From positions 894,001 to 958,000 of the forward strand of contig JACCIC010000134.1 in the NCBI GenBank assembly GCA_018907035.1: a stretch of DNA of 64,000 bases. The letters run 5' to 3'. Shown here one piece after another: positions 24,901 through 36,700 of this stretch. The first letter of the stretch is position 1; each line of letters opens with the position of its first letter. The stretch comes from Sycobia sp. Sy_11. Lineage: Eukaryota > Arthropoda > Insecta > Hymenoptera > Epichrysomallidae. A program made the translations under genes and the position numbers. Below the pieces are notes generated by a model. It searched no databases. It was not told the origin of the DNA and was given only the letters and a program-made list of their open reading frames with translations.

Positions 24901-25260
24901 CTTACCAATCTATTATTCAGCATTTAGACACTGCACGGTTAAGTTCGCAAGACCCTACTCGGAGCGGGATCTCCGCGATTCCTCCTCACGCTGCGCACCG
25001 ACCCCAACGTCTTGGGCGCGGTAAATCCTCGTCGCTGACAACAGCTAGGGGGCTCGAACACCGGTCCGAGAGTCCCTCCGAGAATCATAGTAGACGAATC
25101 TCTACGAAGCCTCAGTGCTCTGTACACGCGAACGCCGAAATCTCGATACGCTGCACACTAGACACCGACTCAATATTACAAGTTTCGCTTTTTAGGATAG
25201 TTTCGACACACAAGACAATCAGCGAACAAACAATAGGATGCTATCCACCGCATTCCCATC
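24900..25260 (-). other. GC-rich island, possible noncoding first exon
   Basis: A sharp GC-rich block. Read on the minus strand it runs into two strong donor-like sites, GGTAAGAGAG (about 24898-24907) and GGTAAGTGAG (about 24865-24874). This would suit a 5' noncoding exon or promoter of a minus-strand gene. No matching acceptor exon or coding sequence is identifiable, so this is speculative. Confidence 0.3.
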
Positions 25261-26690
25261 TTAAAATATCTAGGGGGGATAGTCATTATTGATGATGGAG
25301 AATAAATTAGAAGAAGAGGGCATATTTCATCGTTTTCGCTATAAGTTCTCTAGTTTATCGAGGGAATTCTCGCCAGGTTATTCGTTTCATTCATCTTCAT
25401 CGCGGTTCTCATTCTAGCTGGAAGAATTCAGTTTAATGACAAAATTTGTTAAGTTTAGGCTTTTAACTTTACGATTTGGAATGCAAATCATTCGGTATTG
25501 GAGATTTTATGCCACTGGAGCGAAATATCGTACACGTTCAAATCTTGCCGATTATCTTGTTTTATTCGATGATTTGTCTGAGATGAATGAAATTATCGTT
25601 TTCTGAGAACCATAAATTGCCATCTGCCACTGCGCCAACTAAATTTACAATATATTTATTTTATTAGAATTAAGTAAGAACCAAATAATGAAAAGAAACA
25701 TTTGCGCAACTAGTCATAATGTAATTATAAATGGTAAATCTAACAAAATTATAAATTAGCATGATAAAGAAAGTGAATTTGACAGTAGAGTCAAGGCAGA
25801 TATTCTTACATGTAATAAGCACCTAAATTCGTAAGATTCTAAACAACGATTTCTGTTTAGGTAATTAAGATTAAGCAAAGATTAAGTAAGGATCTTTGAA
25901 AAGTGCATGGAAAACCGACAACAAACAACAAATCGATAACATACTGTCCAAAAACTACCACTTCATAGCCTATGGACTAGCCACTACCTGTACTGGATAA
26001 TTAATATAATGTAAGTTGCAGCTTTCTCACGAAAAAATAAAGTACCCCACTCCTCTTCTTGATACCCTTGTAATGTAAAACCGAGCTATAGTGCAATCTT
26101 TATAAAAACTATGTATCTAGATTCCGTAAGGCATTCGGTCAGGCAAATCACCTTCAGTGTCAAATCCACATTTGTAAATAGTTGTTCTGTGATTGAAGGG
26201 AATATCTTAAAATTCTCAATCGATGTATTTTTTGATTTATGTTATCATCGTAAATATCCCCGCGTACACGAGTTTCAATTCACGCGTGGAGTGAACATAC
26301 CTGAACGTTTAAATTCGAAAGAATCGCAGTAATTTTTTGTTCACACTAAATAATTTATATTGAATATCAATAAGAATTTTAATGAGCGACTTATTCTAAA
26401 AGATTAAAACATCTTCAATATATCTTCAGAAAATCTGAAAAAAGTATTCTTCGAATGATTTCAACACACTTTTGTTCCCTGGAACATTTCGCAATAAATT
26501 TATTCTAGAATTTTTTTGGCGACTTTTTTATACGTCAACTTTGTCGGAAATCCAAGACAGAATGAATAAAATTTCGTGTACTTTAAGCTTAGAAACGATT
26601 CGCATTATTTTTTAAATTTTCAGATCAAGTTGAACAAATCAAGTTAATAAACCTTTATGCACAGAGATGCATTGCCAGGGTTTTCTTTGA
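25261..26690. other. AT-rich intergenic DNA
   Basis: No coding sequence recognised. The 73-codon frame at 26111-26332 has no motif. Confidence 0.5.
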
Positions 26691-26980
26691 CGATTCTCCA
26701 CGCCTCCAATTCATTTTAGATCCTCCATGTCACCGTCGCTCTCTCTCGATAAACTCGAATACCAGCTGCCCATTCAATCACAATCTCATAATTATCTTCG
26801 CCCGAAGATCTTGATGCGAGACACATATAGCGCGCGAGATAACGGCCTCCAGCGCCGTCGCGACGCCGTGGACTTCTCGAAAAAGTTCTTCCGAAATATC
26901 AGCGCAGCTCGGGCGTAAGGCCATTCGTCTTCCTCCCTATCTCACGTCTCTCCCTCCCTCCACGTCCTTCTCATGCGAGA

Positions 26981-27026
<46 letters not shown>

Positions 27027-27760
27027 TGGTACTGTGTATTATTCGTTTCGAAGCCGGAGTTGGAGGGGGGAAGGTCGAAGCGAGGGCTAAAATACGCAGC
27101 TCGCGGACTGTATTGTCTCAACCATCCCGCGACGCGACCCTGTCGCACGCGCTTCTCCGGAGCCACGGGTGCTTTATAATGTCTTCTTAATCGCCATTGA
27201 GATACGGAAAGAAAGCTGCCGCACTGCCAAGCGAGAGATTTACGATCGCTCCACGAAGCTCTCTGTTTCTGTCTTTCTTTCTCTCTTTTTCTCCTTAAGC
27301 CAGCTCCTCTCTGACTTGGACTTCGTGGCACCGTCTTCCTGACTAGGCTACACTGCGCCGTCGCGCGGTCGCAGTTTCGTGAGTTCGTTTTCCCGCCTTT
27401 TTCCTCACCGCCTGCTTCTCGTCTCTCAAGTTCGAAAATTCTTCATCGCCGCGCTCCTTGAGTTCCTGATAAACGAGAAATATTTCCCAATGAAGCCGTT
27501 CCCCCGGGCAGAAAGAGCACGAGGGAGAGTATCGCTTCACTTTCACCGATCGCCCCTTCCTCGCTCACGACAATGCGCACATCTCTGCTTTTCCCCTCGA
27601 ATGTCCGCACCGGCCACGACGCAGTGATTAAATTCTTGTTTGCGATGTTCGCGCGAGCATTAATGTTATTTCATTTGCCCGACAGAGAGGGTAATGAAGA
27701 ACGGCTTAAAATATTACGTGAGAAAGCCTTGAAGACAATATCGGTTTGCATTTAATTCAT
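26690..27760. other. GC-rich noncoding island containing a (TA)n tract
   Basis: About 1 kb with raised GC and CpG, and a TA tract at about 26982-27024. Frames of 60-130 codons overlap on both strands, and several begin in the TA tract. None shows a domain. Candidate regulatory DNA. Confidence 0.45.
26982..27024. repeat. (TA)n microsatellite
   Basis: About 21 TA units inside a GC-rich island. Confidence 0.95.
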
Positions 27761-28700
27761 TTTTGATTTATTAATGCATTTAATGCAAAAGTTCGAGGAG
27801 TAGTAAATTTTAAATTATATTAAGAAAAGGTTTCAGAAGACATATTCAGTTTCTTAACATTTTCTGGTATTTTTTTTATCTTGGGAAAAATATATTTTTA
27901 TTCTAAATTTATTTTTTGTTTTGGCAAAAATAAACTGATATAAAGTGTAAATATTGAATTAACTTATGTATTACATAAGTTAATTAAATATAGGTATATT
28001 GGATATATAAATCAATACTGAGATTTATTAATTCTCCCATTATTTGTAGTTTGCATAAGTAATCTAATTTTCTAAATCAATGTTAGAAATTATTTATCGA
28101 GTTTTCTAGTTTATAGAAAAAGAAATTCATCAGCTTAGTAATTAAATATTATCTGCATAAATTTTACATAAGGTTACATTAGTTTAGATTCATCTAATTG
28201 ATTCAATTAGATTCATCAAATTTATTTTCATTTTATTTTTTGGAATAAAAAATTATTTGAAAATTTGACCTCAAACTAATGGTATATCAAATTAAACACT
28301 GAATGTACATCATTATAGTTTACAAAAAAAATTTTTAATTTTGAACTCATTTTTAGATTATTGTAAATTCTCGTCGTTAAGTAAACTAAATAAAATAATA
28401 TAATCTAATAAAACTAAAATAATCATCGAATTTTTTAAAAAATTTATTTATAAAAAATTATACATTTTTTCTCTCGCTACACTTGCTTTTAATTGCTCTC
28501 TATACTTGCTTGTCTAATTTAAAAAATACACAATTGACCGATAACATTTTCATATTACGACTCACGATCGAGGTGAAGATTATTGATTATATCGCTCTGA
28601 ATAAAGCGACTTTCACGGATTTGAAAATGAGGCCCTCATGTTAAGTGTGTCCATGTATAGATAAGGTCCAGAATATATGGTATCATTGATATTAACAAAA
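27760..28700. other. AT-rich DNA with a perfect palindrome
   Basis: No gene. The only structure seen is the palindrome at 27957-27985. Confidence 0.5.
27957..27985. repeat. 29-bp perfect palindrome
   Basis: Two 14-base arms (AATTAACTTATGTA and its complement) around a single central T. Could form a cruciform or hairpin. No function known. Confidence 0.9.
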
Positions 28701-29587
28701 ATTCCAAATTCAGGCTAAGGGCAAGCCTTCGCTCGTTTCTTCCTCGATCGTCACCGTCCTCGACGTACTGCCCGTGACTCCCCCCCCCCTCGCGATTGGT
28801 TCAGTTTGGTCTGGAAAGAACCCTCTTCCCCGTAGAAATGTCGAGTGGCAAAAGAAGCCTCTTCCTTTTCGTCCTGCAGCTTCCTATCAGAGCGGTCCTA
28901 TAGATGCTGGACCAATTAGAAACTCGTTCTTTTTCTTTCTAATATATATATATATATATATATACTCTCGTAGTACACCACGGCTACAGGGCGATGCGGG
29001 TCGATTTTTCCTGGACCGATACTTGTACATAACCGGTACTTGATCCATATAGGTACTTATTGTTTGGTCCACGTTTGCAGTTCATCTCGGTCTTCTCGGT
29101 AGCCAACAGTTAGTGTTGTCGCGAGCTGGATGCTTTACGTTGCTCGTCTGAACGCTGGTACATGCGTGCATACTGCATTAGCCATTGTCGTGTGTATTTT
29201 CAGAAAATCAGGCTGTTGCAATTCATTTCTCAGTGATTTTGCCTTCACGGTGGTTATAGTCTTAATACTCCCTCATTCTAACGATTTTTTTTGCATTCGT
29301 GATTAGTTATCATTTCTGTTTAGCACTCGTATCTCTCTCTCATACTTGTGAATCTTGCTCCCTGATTATTGCTATAGATTCTTGTGCTTTTTCGACTGGC
29401 ACTCCTTTTTTATACTCATCTTGTTATTTCAAATATTAATTTTACATGTATTTGCGTATGCATATTCTATTTACTTTCTCCGGCACCTGTCTCCTGGTTC
29501 TCTTCAACTTTATTCGTTAATAACAATCGATATTACCATGCTAATTTTTCTTCAGATCCTAAGGAGTGTTGCGTTGATCTGTTAATT

Positions 29588-29589
29588 TG

Positions 29590-29632
<43 letters not shown>
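29588..29632. repeat. (TA)n microsatellite
   Basis: About 22 TA units; source of a spurious Tyr-Ile frame. Confidence 0.95.
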
Positions 29633-29635
<3 letters not shown>

Positions 29636-30002
29636 CATTTTCTAATCTTCTCCCTATCAAGTGCACATTTCTTGTCTGCATCCTCAATTTCTGTTTTTGA
29701 TCACTGCTTGTCAGGTCGTAGTCTGTCTATATTTGCTTATCGTATCCACATTCTCTTGCTTTATTTTGTTATTGATGTTCAGCTTCTTCTTTCATATAAT
29801 CTCAGAGCTCATTCGCATCCATATTTCTTAAAATAAATTTCATTTTTCATTCTTCTGTTCTGTGTAAGGGAAAAAATTGACATCGTTCCTGCAATTCCGT
29901 GCAATCCGACTCTCCCTTATGTTCTTTGATTTTCGTCTTTATAATTATATTTATTATTATATTGAATTTCAGATACTCGCTCGTTGTAATTCCCACTGCC
30001 AA

Positions 30003-30004
<2 letters not shown>

Positions 30005-30050
<46 letters not shown>
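30005..30050. repeat. (TA)n microsatellite
   Basis: About 23 TA units followed by GATA units (about 30051-30062). Confidence 0.95.
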
Positions 30051-30053
<3 letters not shown>

Positions 30054-30482
30054 TAGATAGATACATGTAATCTAATACCAGTTGCGAGATATCCCTGTTC
30101 ATTATTTATTCACGTGATTACGAGGGGATTGCAACAGAGAAAGGGCGAGAGTCACGGCACGTCTAATTTGCAGGAGGCACGTCAGCGTGCAGACACATAT
30201 TCTATCGTCCGAACGTGAAACTCTCCGTAGAAGTCGTCTTAAGACACTTCGACAGCTTTTTTTACCGCCCGATTTTCCTTGTAGAAGCCGTATGTAATAT
30301 TCATCTTGTATAAAATGGTCTAGGAAATATCACCTTTTTGGTGTGGTCGCTGGTTTGAAGTAGGTTTTTATACAGAAGTGACGATAGGCAAATTATCTAT
30401 AGAAATATATATTTATACGAATACATAGAGTACTTTTTACTCAGATATTATTGAACTGTTTAAAAAATCGGTTTAATTATTA

Positions 30483-30509
30483 TCTCGGGCGAAGCCGAGC
30501 CGGTTGCTA
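30483..30509 (+). mobile_element. Helitron-like 3' terminus
   Basis: A 5-bp stem hairpin (CTCGG/CCGAG around GCGAAG) is followed after seven bases by CTAG and then T. Helitrons end in a short GC-rich hairpin near CTRR and insert before T, and GGGCGAAGCC hairpins are common at their ends in insects. No matching TC 5' end was located, so element length is unknown. Confidence 0.45.
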
Positions 30510-31202
30510 GTATGTATATATAGATAAATACATAGTTTTCGAAGTTTTGGTAAAGTAAATTTCTATTCTGCCATAATCTCCTTCCGAAAATGATAAGGAG
30601 TATAAATTTAGAATTTCAGAGCAATCGGTTAAGTAATTTTTTTGTTGGACGGATATATACAAAAATATGCTTTGTCTTTATAAATGAGTCTGACATAATA
30701 TAATTGGCATAATATATGGCATAATGATATGGCATAATAAGTTCAACATGTCCTGAATAACGTAAATAAATTTAGATTCTTGACTAATTTATTATTCAAA
30801 GTAATAAAATAATAAGTTTACTTCTCGTATCGGAAATAAATAAGACCAGTAACTGAATTCAATATTATTATTATTTAATATAAAACGATAGCGATCAAGA
30901 AATTTACTTTAATAATCATTTTTTGCTTTTATATCTATAGAAATTATATCCATAATTGACATTCCTAGGAATAAAAGACAAATCATACCATATTTTATTT
31001 CGAAAATAAAGAGATATATCTGTAATACTCTTCTTTTTTATTGGGAACGCTCTGACAAAATAGAAGTGTCAGACCGAATAAAATGCAAATTTTCAAGAGC
31101 GCAACTGAAAGGACCTGGCGAGTTTCTCAAACGCCAAATTTCACGCTTGTGTGGCACGTGAAACATGAAGAATTTCTTTGAAATTCGAAATACCACACTG
31201 AA

Positions 31203-31259
<57 letters not shown>

Positions 31260-33080
31260 TTGGTATATGAATCAGAAAGACATATTTTTACTTTCCAACG
31301 TTCATTTTATTGATGATTCTCATTTGTTGTTCTTTTTTTTATTATTGAAATTTTGTTTCATTATCTTGGGATTCGAGTTTCAAAACTAAAAATTACATAG
31401 TTGTATGTGAAAACTCAAATTGTTGTTTTTAACCTACAATGTTAAAATTCAGTAGCGAAATATTCAGATAAATTAATTGATAGTGGATCCAGAGAATTAA
31501 AGACAACTAAAATTCATTCATGATTGAATTTGAGATTTGGATTGCAAATCAATTTTCGCACCAAACACCCATTTTTGGGAAATTGGCTTCCAAGCTCTAT
31601 AAATTACTGTCGAAGTGCAGTAAATTTGAAATAATATAGGATTGTAAAATAAACGATAAGCGATTCGTAACGTATCAAAGCTGGCAGTAATATTTTTAAA
31701 GAATAACGACTATCATAAATATTGATGCCGGTCTATTTATCAAACCGTGGGAATCTATTATTGTGACAAAATATAATCGAGAAACGCTAACTAAAATTCA
31801 GTTTTTTCATTTAATCTTCAAAATAAATTCCACCGATTTACAAGTAATCCCCATCGGATATAGCAGTATATTGATGCTAAAAAATTGTTTTTCTTATTAT
31901 CACAATTCGACAGGTCAGTCTCCGTGATGGCTTTGATGGTGCGCAGTGGTTCTCTTTGATGCTATTTGATGGACTTCGAACAGTGATCGACCGAAGTGGT
32001 CTCTCGGGTTTAGCGAATTACGAGAATTCCTGCTCACCTATATGTCAGGGAATGCGACGACTGGTGAACGAAACTGATCGAGCTTTTTGACAAATGTTCT
32101 ACAGACCGTACAAGTTCACAATTTCATTTAACTTTTGTGCTCAATAAAACGAGACATTATAAACATGGCAGAATTAAGTAGTCGATAAATAACTATAATG
32201 TTATTAAAAGAAGCATAATTGTTTATTTACAGTACTTATTGTTAGTTAGTATAAAAAGTTGTTACATTTTATTAGTTAGTATAAAAAGAAGCGTCTTTCA
32301 AAATATCCAAATTAATCTTGCTCTAAATACCAAAATTACGAATACTCTATTATATATAAACTATAATGTATATATTACTCTCTAAACTAAATCTAAATAA
32401 AACATTTCTTCTTTATGATCATATGTATAACCTTTTTGTAGAACGAGACAATCTATTGAGCTTACAAATGCTTAGTGTATTTGTAAGAGCGTTAAGAATG
32501 GGCTCTCCGCCTGTTGCTGTTTGTCGTAACTACTTTGCGGCCCATTGACTGGCGTGCATTTCGTTGCTAATAAAGAAAAAATCGAGATCGAAATTCGCCC
32601 TTCATCTTAAAATTTGCGCGTTCTAGCAGGAAAATGCTCGAATTTTCAGGCCCTATCGAGCGGGTGCTCCTTGATATCGCTTTAAAGTACAGACATGATA
32701 ACCAAACAAAAAAAATTCTTGTACGAATCGGATAACCTGATTAGTAACTTCAACAATCCTGTATTAGATTTAGGTAGAGCTAGTCAAGCCATTATGAAAA
32801 ATTCTATTTTTATATATTACCGTACAGCGAATAATTACTTTACCAAAAAAGAAGGTGCTATAAACTTGAAAAGTATTCGATGGAATATCTTGAGGCTGTA
32901 AAATCTAACTGATTATATTCAGTTCCAAATTCAAATAAATTCTGATTTCAATATAATGTTTAAAAATTTAATTATGAAGCAGCCTCAATATAAATTTTTC
33001 TGCTGCGGAAATAATTTTATTCTAGTACAGCGATAAATTCTGGAACGGCTTTAAAATTGTTTCCCCCCTAACGAACTTAC
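30510..33080. other. Mostly AT-rich DNA; nothing coding
   Basis: The first 200 bp include CAATCGGTTAAGTAATTTTTT followed by a TTGGACGGATA block, the kind of sequence common in insect interspersed repeats, but the family was not identified. A long TA tract lies at about 31205-31256. A GC-richer patch of unknown nature lies at 31910-32110. Confidence 0.45.
31205..31256. repeat. (TA)n microsatellite
   Basis: About 26 uninterrupted TA units. Confidence 0.95.
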
Positions 33081-33239
33081 CGTGAAACCTTTTTTTTTCT
33101 AAAGACAGAAAAAAATCGATGCTCCTCTCACCCTCCCATTTTCCACTGTATATGATACGAAACTTTCTCTTATCCCTTATTTTCAAACGGTGCAGCGCCA
33201 GCGCGATCGAATACTTTTCAACCTCCCTTTCAGCCTTCG

Positions 33240-33284
<45 letters not shown>

Positions 33285-33680
33285 CTTCAATCTCGCTCTC
33301 TATCCCTCTCTCCCTCGCTAACTTACGCCCCGGCGCGAGTTTTCCGATAACTTTCTTCCCTGCCAGTCCTTCGAGCCATTTCCCGCGCGCACTGCAAAGT
33401 AGTTTTTCCGCGCGACGCGCTCGCGGAATGGATATAAAAGTGGCTACTTTAGCTCGCCAGCCCGCGATAAAAACGAGCCCGAGGCGAGCTCGCGTGCCAG
33501 GCAGCCATCGCAGCGGAACTTTAAGAGCTTACCAATATACATACGGATACATCGGAAATGGGCCGGATGGGAGCTGACGACGCGCGTAAGAGGCGCAGGG
33601 GCACATCTACGCGTACGAATGCGCGCGTGTGCAGGATGCGGAAATGATTTTGCTGTACTTTGCGGTAATGAAAAGAGAGA
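33080..33680. other. GC-rich noncoding island with (CT)n tract
   Basis: CT repeat at about 33241-33276 followed by a CpG-rich block. The 152-codon frame at 33119-33577 is Ser-Leu low complexity through the repeat and has no domain. Confidence 0.45.
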
Positions 33681-33971
33681 AATTCTGGAGGGTTGATCGG
33701 ACAGTATTATATAGATCGTGAATGAGACGTATTTTAGAGACGGATTTTCAGTATAATTATATACTTATCGAGCAAAGTAATAAACGTGGTATATAATGTT
33801 GGGATTCGATGGTGGATCATTCATCAAAGAGATGTTATAAACTACATATTCCAGTATACAATACGCGAGACGATTCAAAGTTTAGTGGTCGACGAAAGCG
33901 ATTTCAATAATGAATTAAAGTTACACTTTCAAAGCATTTATATGTAAGTTTGTAATATAAGAGCAACATAA

Positions 33972-34076
33972 AACGACGCCTTGGAGCAGTGATGAAACGG
34001 GACTACGAGCGATCATCAAGATTATGTAGCGCTTCCTGTGGTCACTAGTTGGACGGATGACCGAGCGGGTGTCGAT
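33972..34076 (+). repeat. Degenerate 5S rRNA-like sequence
   Basis: Colinear resemblance to animal 5S rRNA from near its 5' end to past the Pol III internal control region. GCGATCATCAAGATTATGTA corresponds to the 5S segment CCGATCACCGAAATTAAGCA. GTGGTCACTAGTTGGACGGA with following TGACCG corresponds to the GGTTAGTACTTGGATGGGTGACCG region (box C). The 5' third is weaker. It has too many changes to be a working 5S gene. It may be a 5S pseudogene or the head of a 5S-derived SINE; no SINE tail was recognised downstream. Confidence 0.5.
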
Positions 34077-34079
34077 AGT

Positions 34080-35900
34080 TCGTTTATGGCTTACAAGAAG
34101 ACGTCATGACATTCGGACGAATTTGATCCAGTCGATTGAACGAGGTAACTCTTATTACACCTAAAATGAGTCCTGAAAAGCTTTCAAACCTAATGCTTTC
34201 CATTGTTTGTTCCGTAGATCCGGAACTTTTTTCCTTACCTTAATGCCATAATTCTTAATGGAATTAGTTATACTATATAGTTCGAAGATTATTTCTAACG
34301 GAAATCCATACTTTTGAGAGTGTTTTTGCCGTGTTCTCTCCTTGTGAGATATTTCACTTACCACAGTGCGAGCGGGAGTTGTGAGACTGGCAAATTCCTA
34401 TGAAATCTGAGTCGGGTATCGAATTAGAGCAGTTTGAATGCAATGACCATTTCAACGACCACTGAGTTTGGCCGTACGTTTTTATTGCTCCACAGGCAGT
34501 ATCCCGGGTAAGAGGAATGGGCGGAAGATAGGGCTCCAGTCCTAAGAGAAGGTAGGAATATATCGTAGGAAAAACATGTATGAATGGAATGTAAATAAAG
34601 TATGACTGAAAACCAAAATTTCAGAAAAATAAATATTTTCAGAGTATCATGAAGTACGATGAACGTATATTATGACCTAAATTATACATTGGAACTATAT
34701 TACGCGGGCTTCCGTTACAATAGAAGCTTTATTTGTTAAATCGCATTAGAATTTCATGGTTATACGTCTAAATAAATATTTGAAGAGTTATAACCCGATG
34801 TTGCGCGGAGTACTAACGGATGTTTGAAATGTATAGATGTAATATTATTAAGATCCGTCATTCAATCGAAAGACGTCAATCTATTAACTATTTATTCACA
34901 AATGAACAGTTAGTTTGTATTTTATAATTCATGCACTGTTAAACGTCAAAATGAATTTGGACAATTTTAAAAATCAGTTAATTTTTTAACTTTACACTAG
35001 AATGCTACGTTTCTTCTAATAATTAATTTTCATAATGAATAAAAGATTCTCAATATCGGTAAAAAGTTTTTAACTGAAGCAGACGGAAGGTCTTTACTTT
35101 CTTACCGTCTTTACCTTCTTCTTAAAGATAGAATAACGATTAAATCGAGAAACAACGGTATCTTGTTTAGGTGAACGTAGTGGAAAAACGAAATTCAGTG
35201 AAAATATTAGAAAATATTGTAAAAAAAGTATCCTGTAAACTATCCGAGATAAATACATTTCATAAGATAAGGCTATCTATTGAAAAAATATGTATAAAGG
35301 AAAAGAAATCGGTGTAATATATAATATATTATTTATATGCATATATTATATTCAATAATATATAAATCCAAATTATTTCCGTAATATTATCTTTCAATAT
35401 TTATACAAGGTAGATCAATTATGTGTATATCATAAGTATATATAGTCATAAATTATTAATTCTCTATTAAGAATTCAAATATTAAATTCAATATTTCTTT
35501 CAAATAAATATTTAAAAATATGAATTATTATAGTCAAAGTGATTGATACAATGAAGAAATTCGGTATAATTATTGAATGATTTTTAATAGAATTAAAAAA
35601 AACCTTGAAATTAAATTGATATAAAAAAAATTGATTAATGAACAAATTATTAGTTGAAGTAAATTAAAATTATGAAGCTTCTAGAACATTAATAGAGAAT
35701 TTATACAAAAAGGCTTAAGCAAATTTCTATGAGAGAAAATTTGTACAACTTTTATAATGAGATTATGTTCTATCGATTTCAATGTGTATAATAAATTTTG
35801 AATTTTCTTCAATCTATATATTTTAGTATCCAACGGACATGTTGTATTTTCCTTAAATTTTCAGAAACAAAATATAGAACCATTAATAAACTTTGCTGCC
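34080..35900. other. AT-rich intergenic DNA
   Basis: No gene seen. An imperfect AT palindrome lies at about 35318-35362. The 67-codon frame at 34161-34364 has no motif. Confidence 0.5.
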
Positions 35901-36106
35901 AGTATAGAGGCAAGGAATGGATATTATATATATAAGACAGAATAATAGTTGAAAAAGGATTTAAGAAAAGACCCAGTATCACGCTCGGGCCAAAGATTTT
36001 CCGATAATGAAAGAAAAGGATGAAAAGTCACACTACAAAGGCATCTCTCCAACGAGCGGAGACTTAAAGAGAATAAGAAAGTAAGAGAAAAAGAAAGAGG
36101 GAAAGA

Positions 36107-36154
<48 letters not shown>

Positions 36155-36700
36155 AGAGAGTGAGACAGAGGGAGCGACTACCAGAGGCGAAAAAGCGAAA
36201 GATTGCGAAATAATAATAATAGCGATGAAGAAAGCTCGAGGCGGGGGCACCGGGACACAAGTTGTTTCTTTCGGACGTAAAAGACCCTCTGCGAGCTGCT
36301 GCTATTGCTGCTACTGCTGCTACATACACACACCGCGTGCGCGACGCGAGCCGGTGCGGCGCGGCTGGCGTGAAAGCTGCACCACCGTGCGCCCCATTCT
36401 CCCTGTTCATTTGGGTTATCGGTTTCTGACACGGGTGCTGCCCCCCCCCCCCCACACACACATACACGCGCGCGCGCCCATATAGAGCGGATCTCTAAAG
36501 CCGAACAAAACGGATTTGCCTCTTTTCTTTAAATCGAAATGAAACTAATATACGCTGATTAAATAATTGTGGATACAATTTTATCCCTTCGTTTTTTTTC
36601 ATCCCAGTTACGCGCGCCTTCGCGTCCGAATACAACGAAAATTCAATTTTCCACTTTCATTGTATACGCGCATAAAGTAATTCGATTCTTTTCCCATCGG
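35900..36700. other. GA repeat and GC-rich noncoding island
   Basis: A GA tract (about 36113-36148), a short GCTGCT-rich stretch (about 36295-36325) and poly-C (about 36440-36452). Overlapping frames on both strands are composed of these repeats. Confidence 0.5.

Larger units (their letters stand above)
28700..30470. other. Mixed DNA with GC-rich patches and three TA microsatellites
   Basis: GC-richer patches at about 28700-29120 and 30115-30300 flank AT-rich DNA. TA tracts lie at about 28941-28964, 29588-29632 and 30005-30050. The 150-codon frame at 29384-29836 includes a TA-encoded Tyr-Ile run and no domain, so it is not accepted as a gene. Confidence 0.5.

Noticed and set aside
25020..25070. 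TTCGAGC on the minus strand, resembling a tRNA T loop
   Set aside because: The flanking 5-bp T stem does not pair and there is no matching D arm or acceptor stem.
29384..29836. 150-codon hydrophobic frame resembling a membrane protein
   Set aside because: The hydrophobic stretch includes a TA-encoded Tyr-Ile run and T-rich DNA; no family match recognised.
33119..33577. 152-codon frame with Ser-Leu repeats
   Set aside because: Runs through a CT microsatellite and then GC-rich DNA; no domain.
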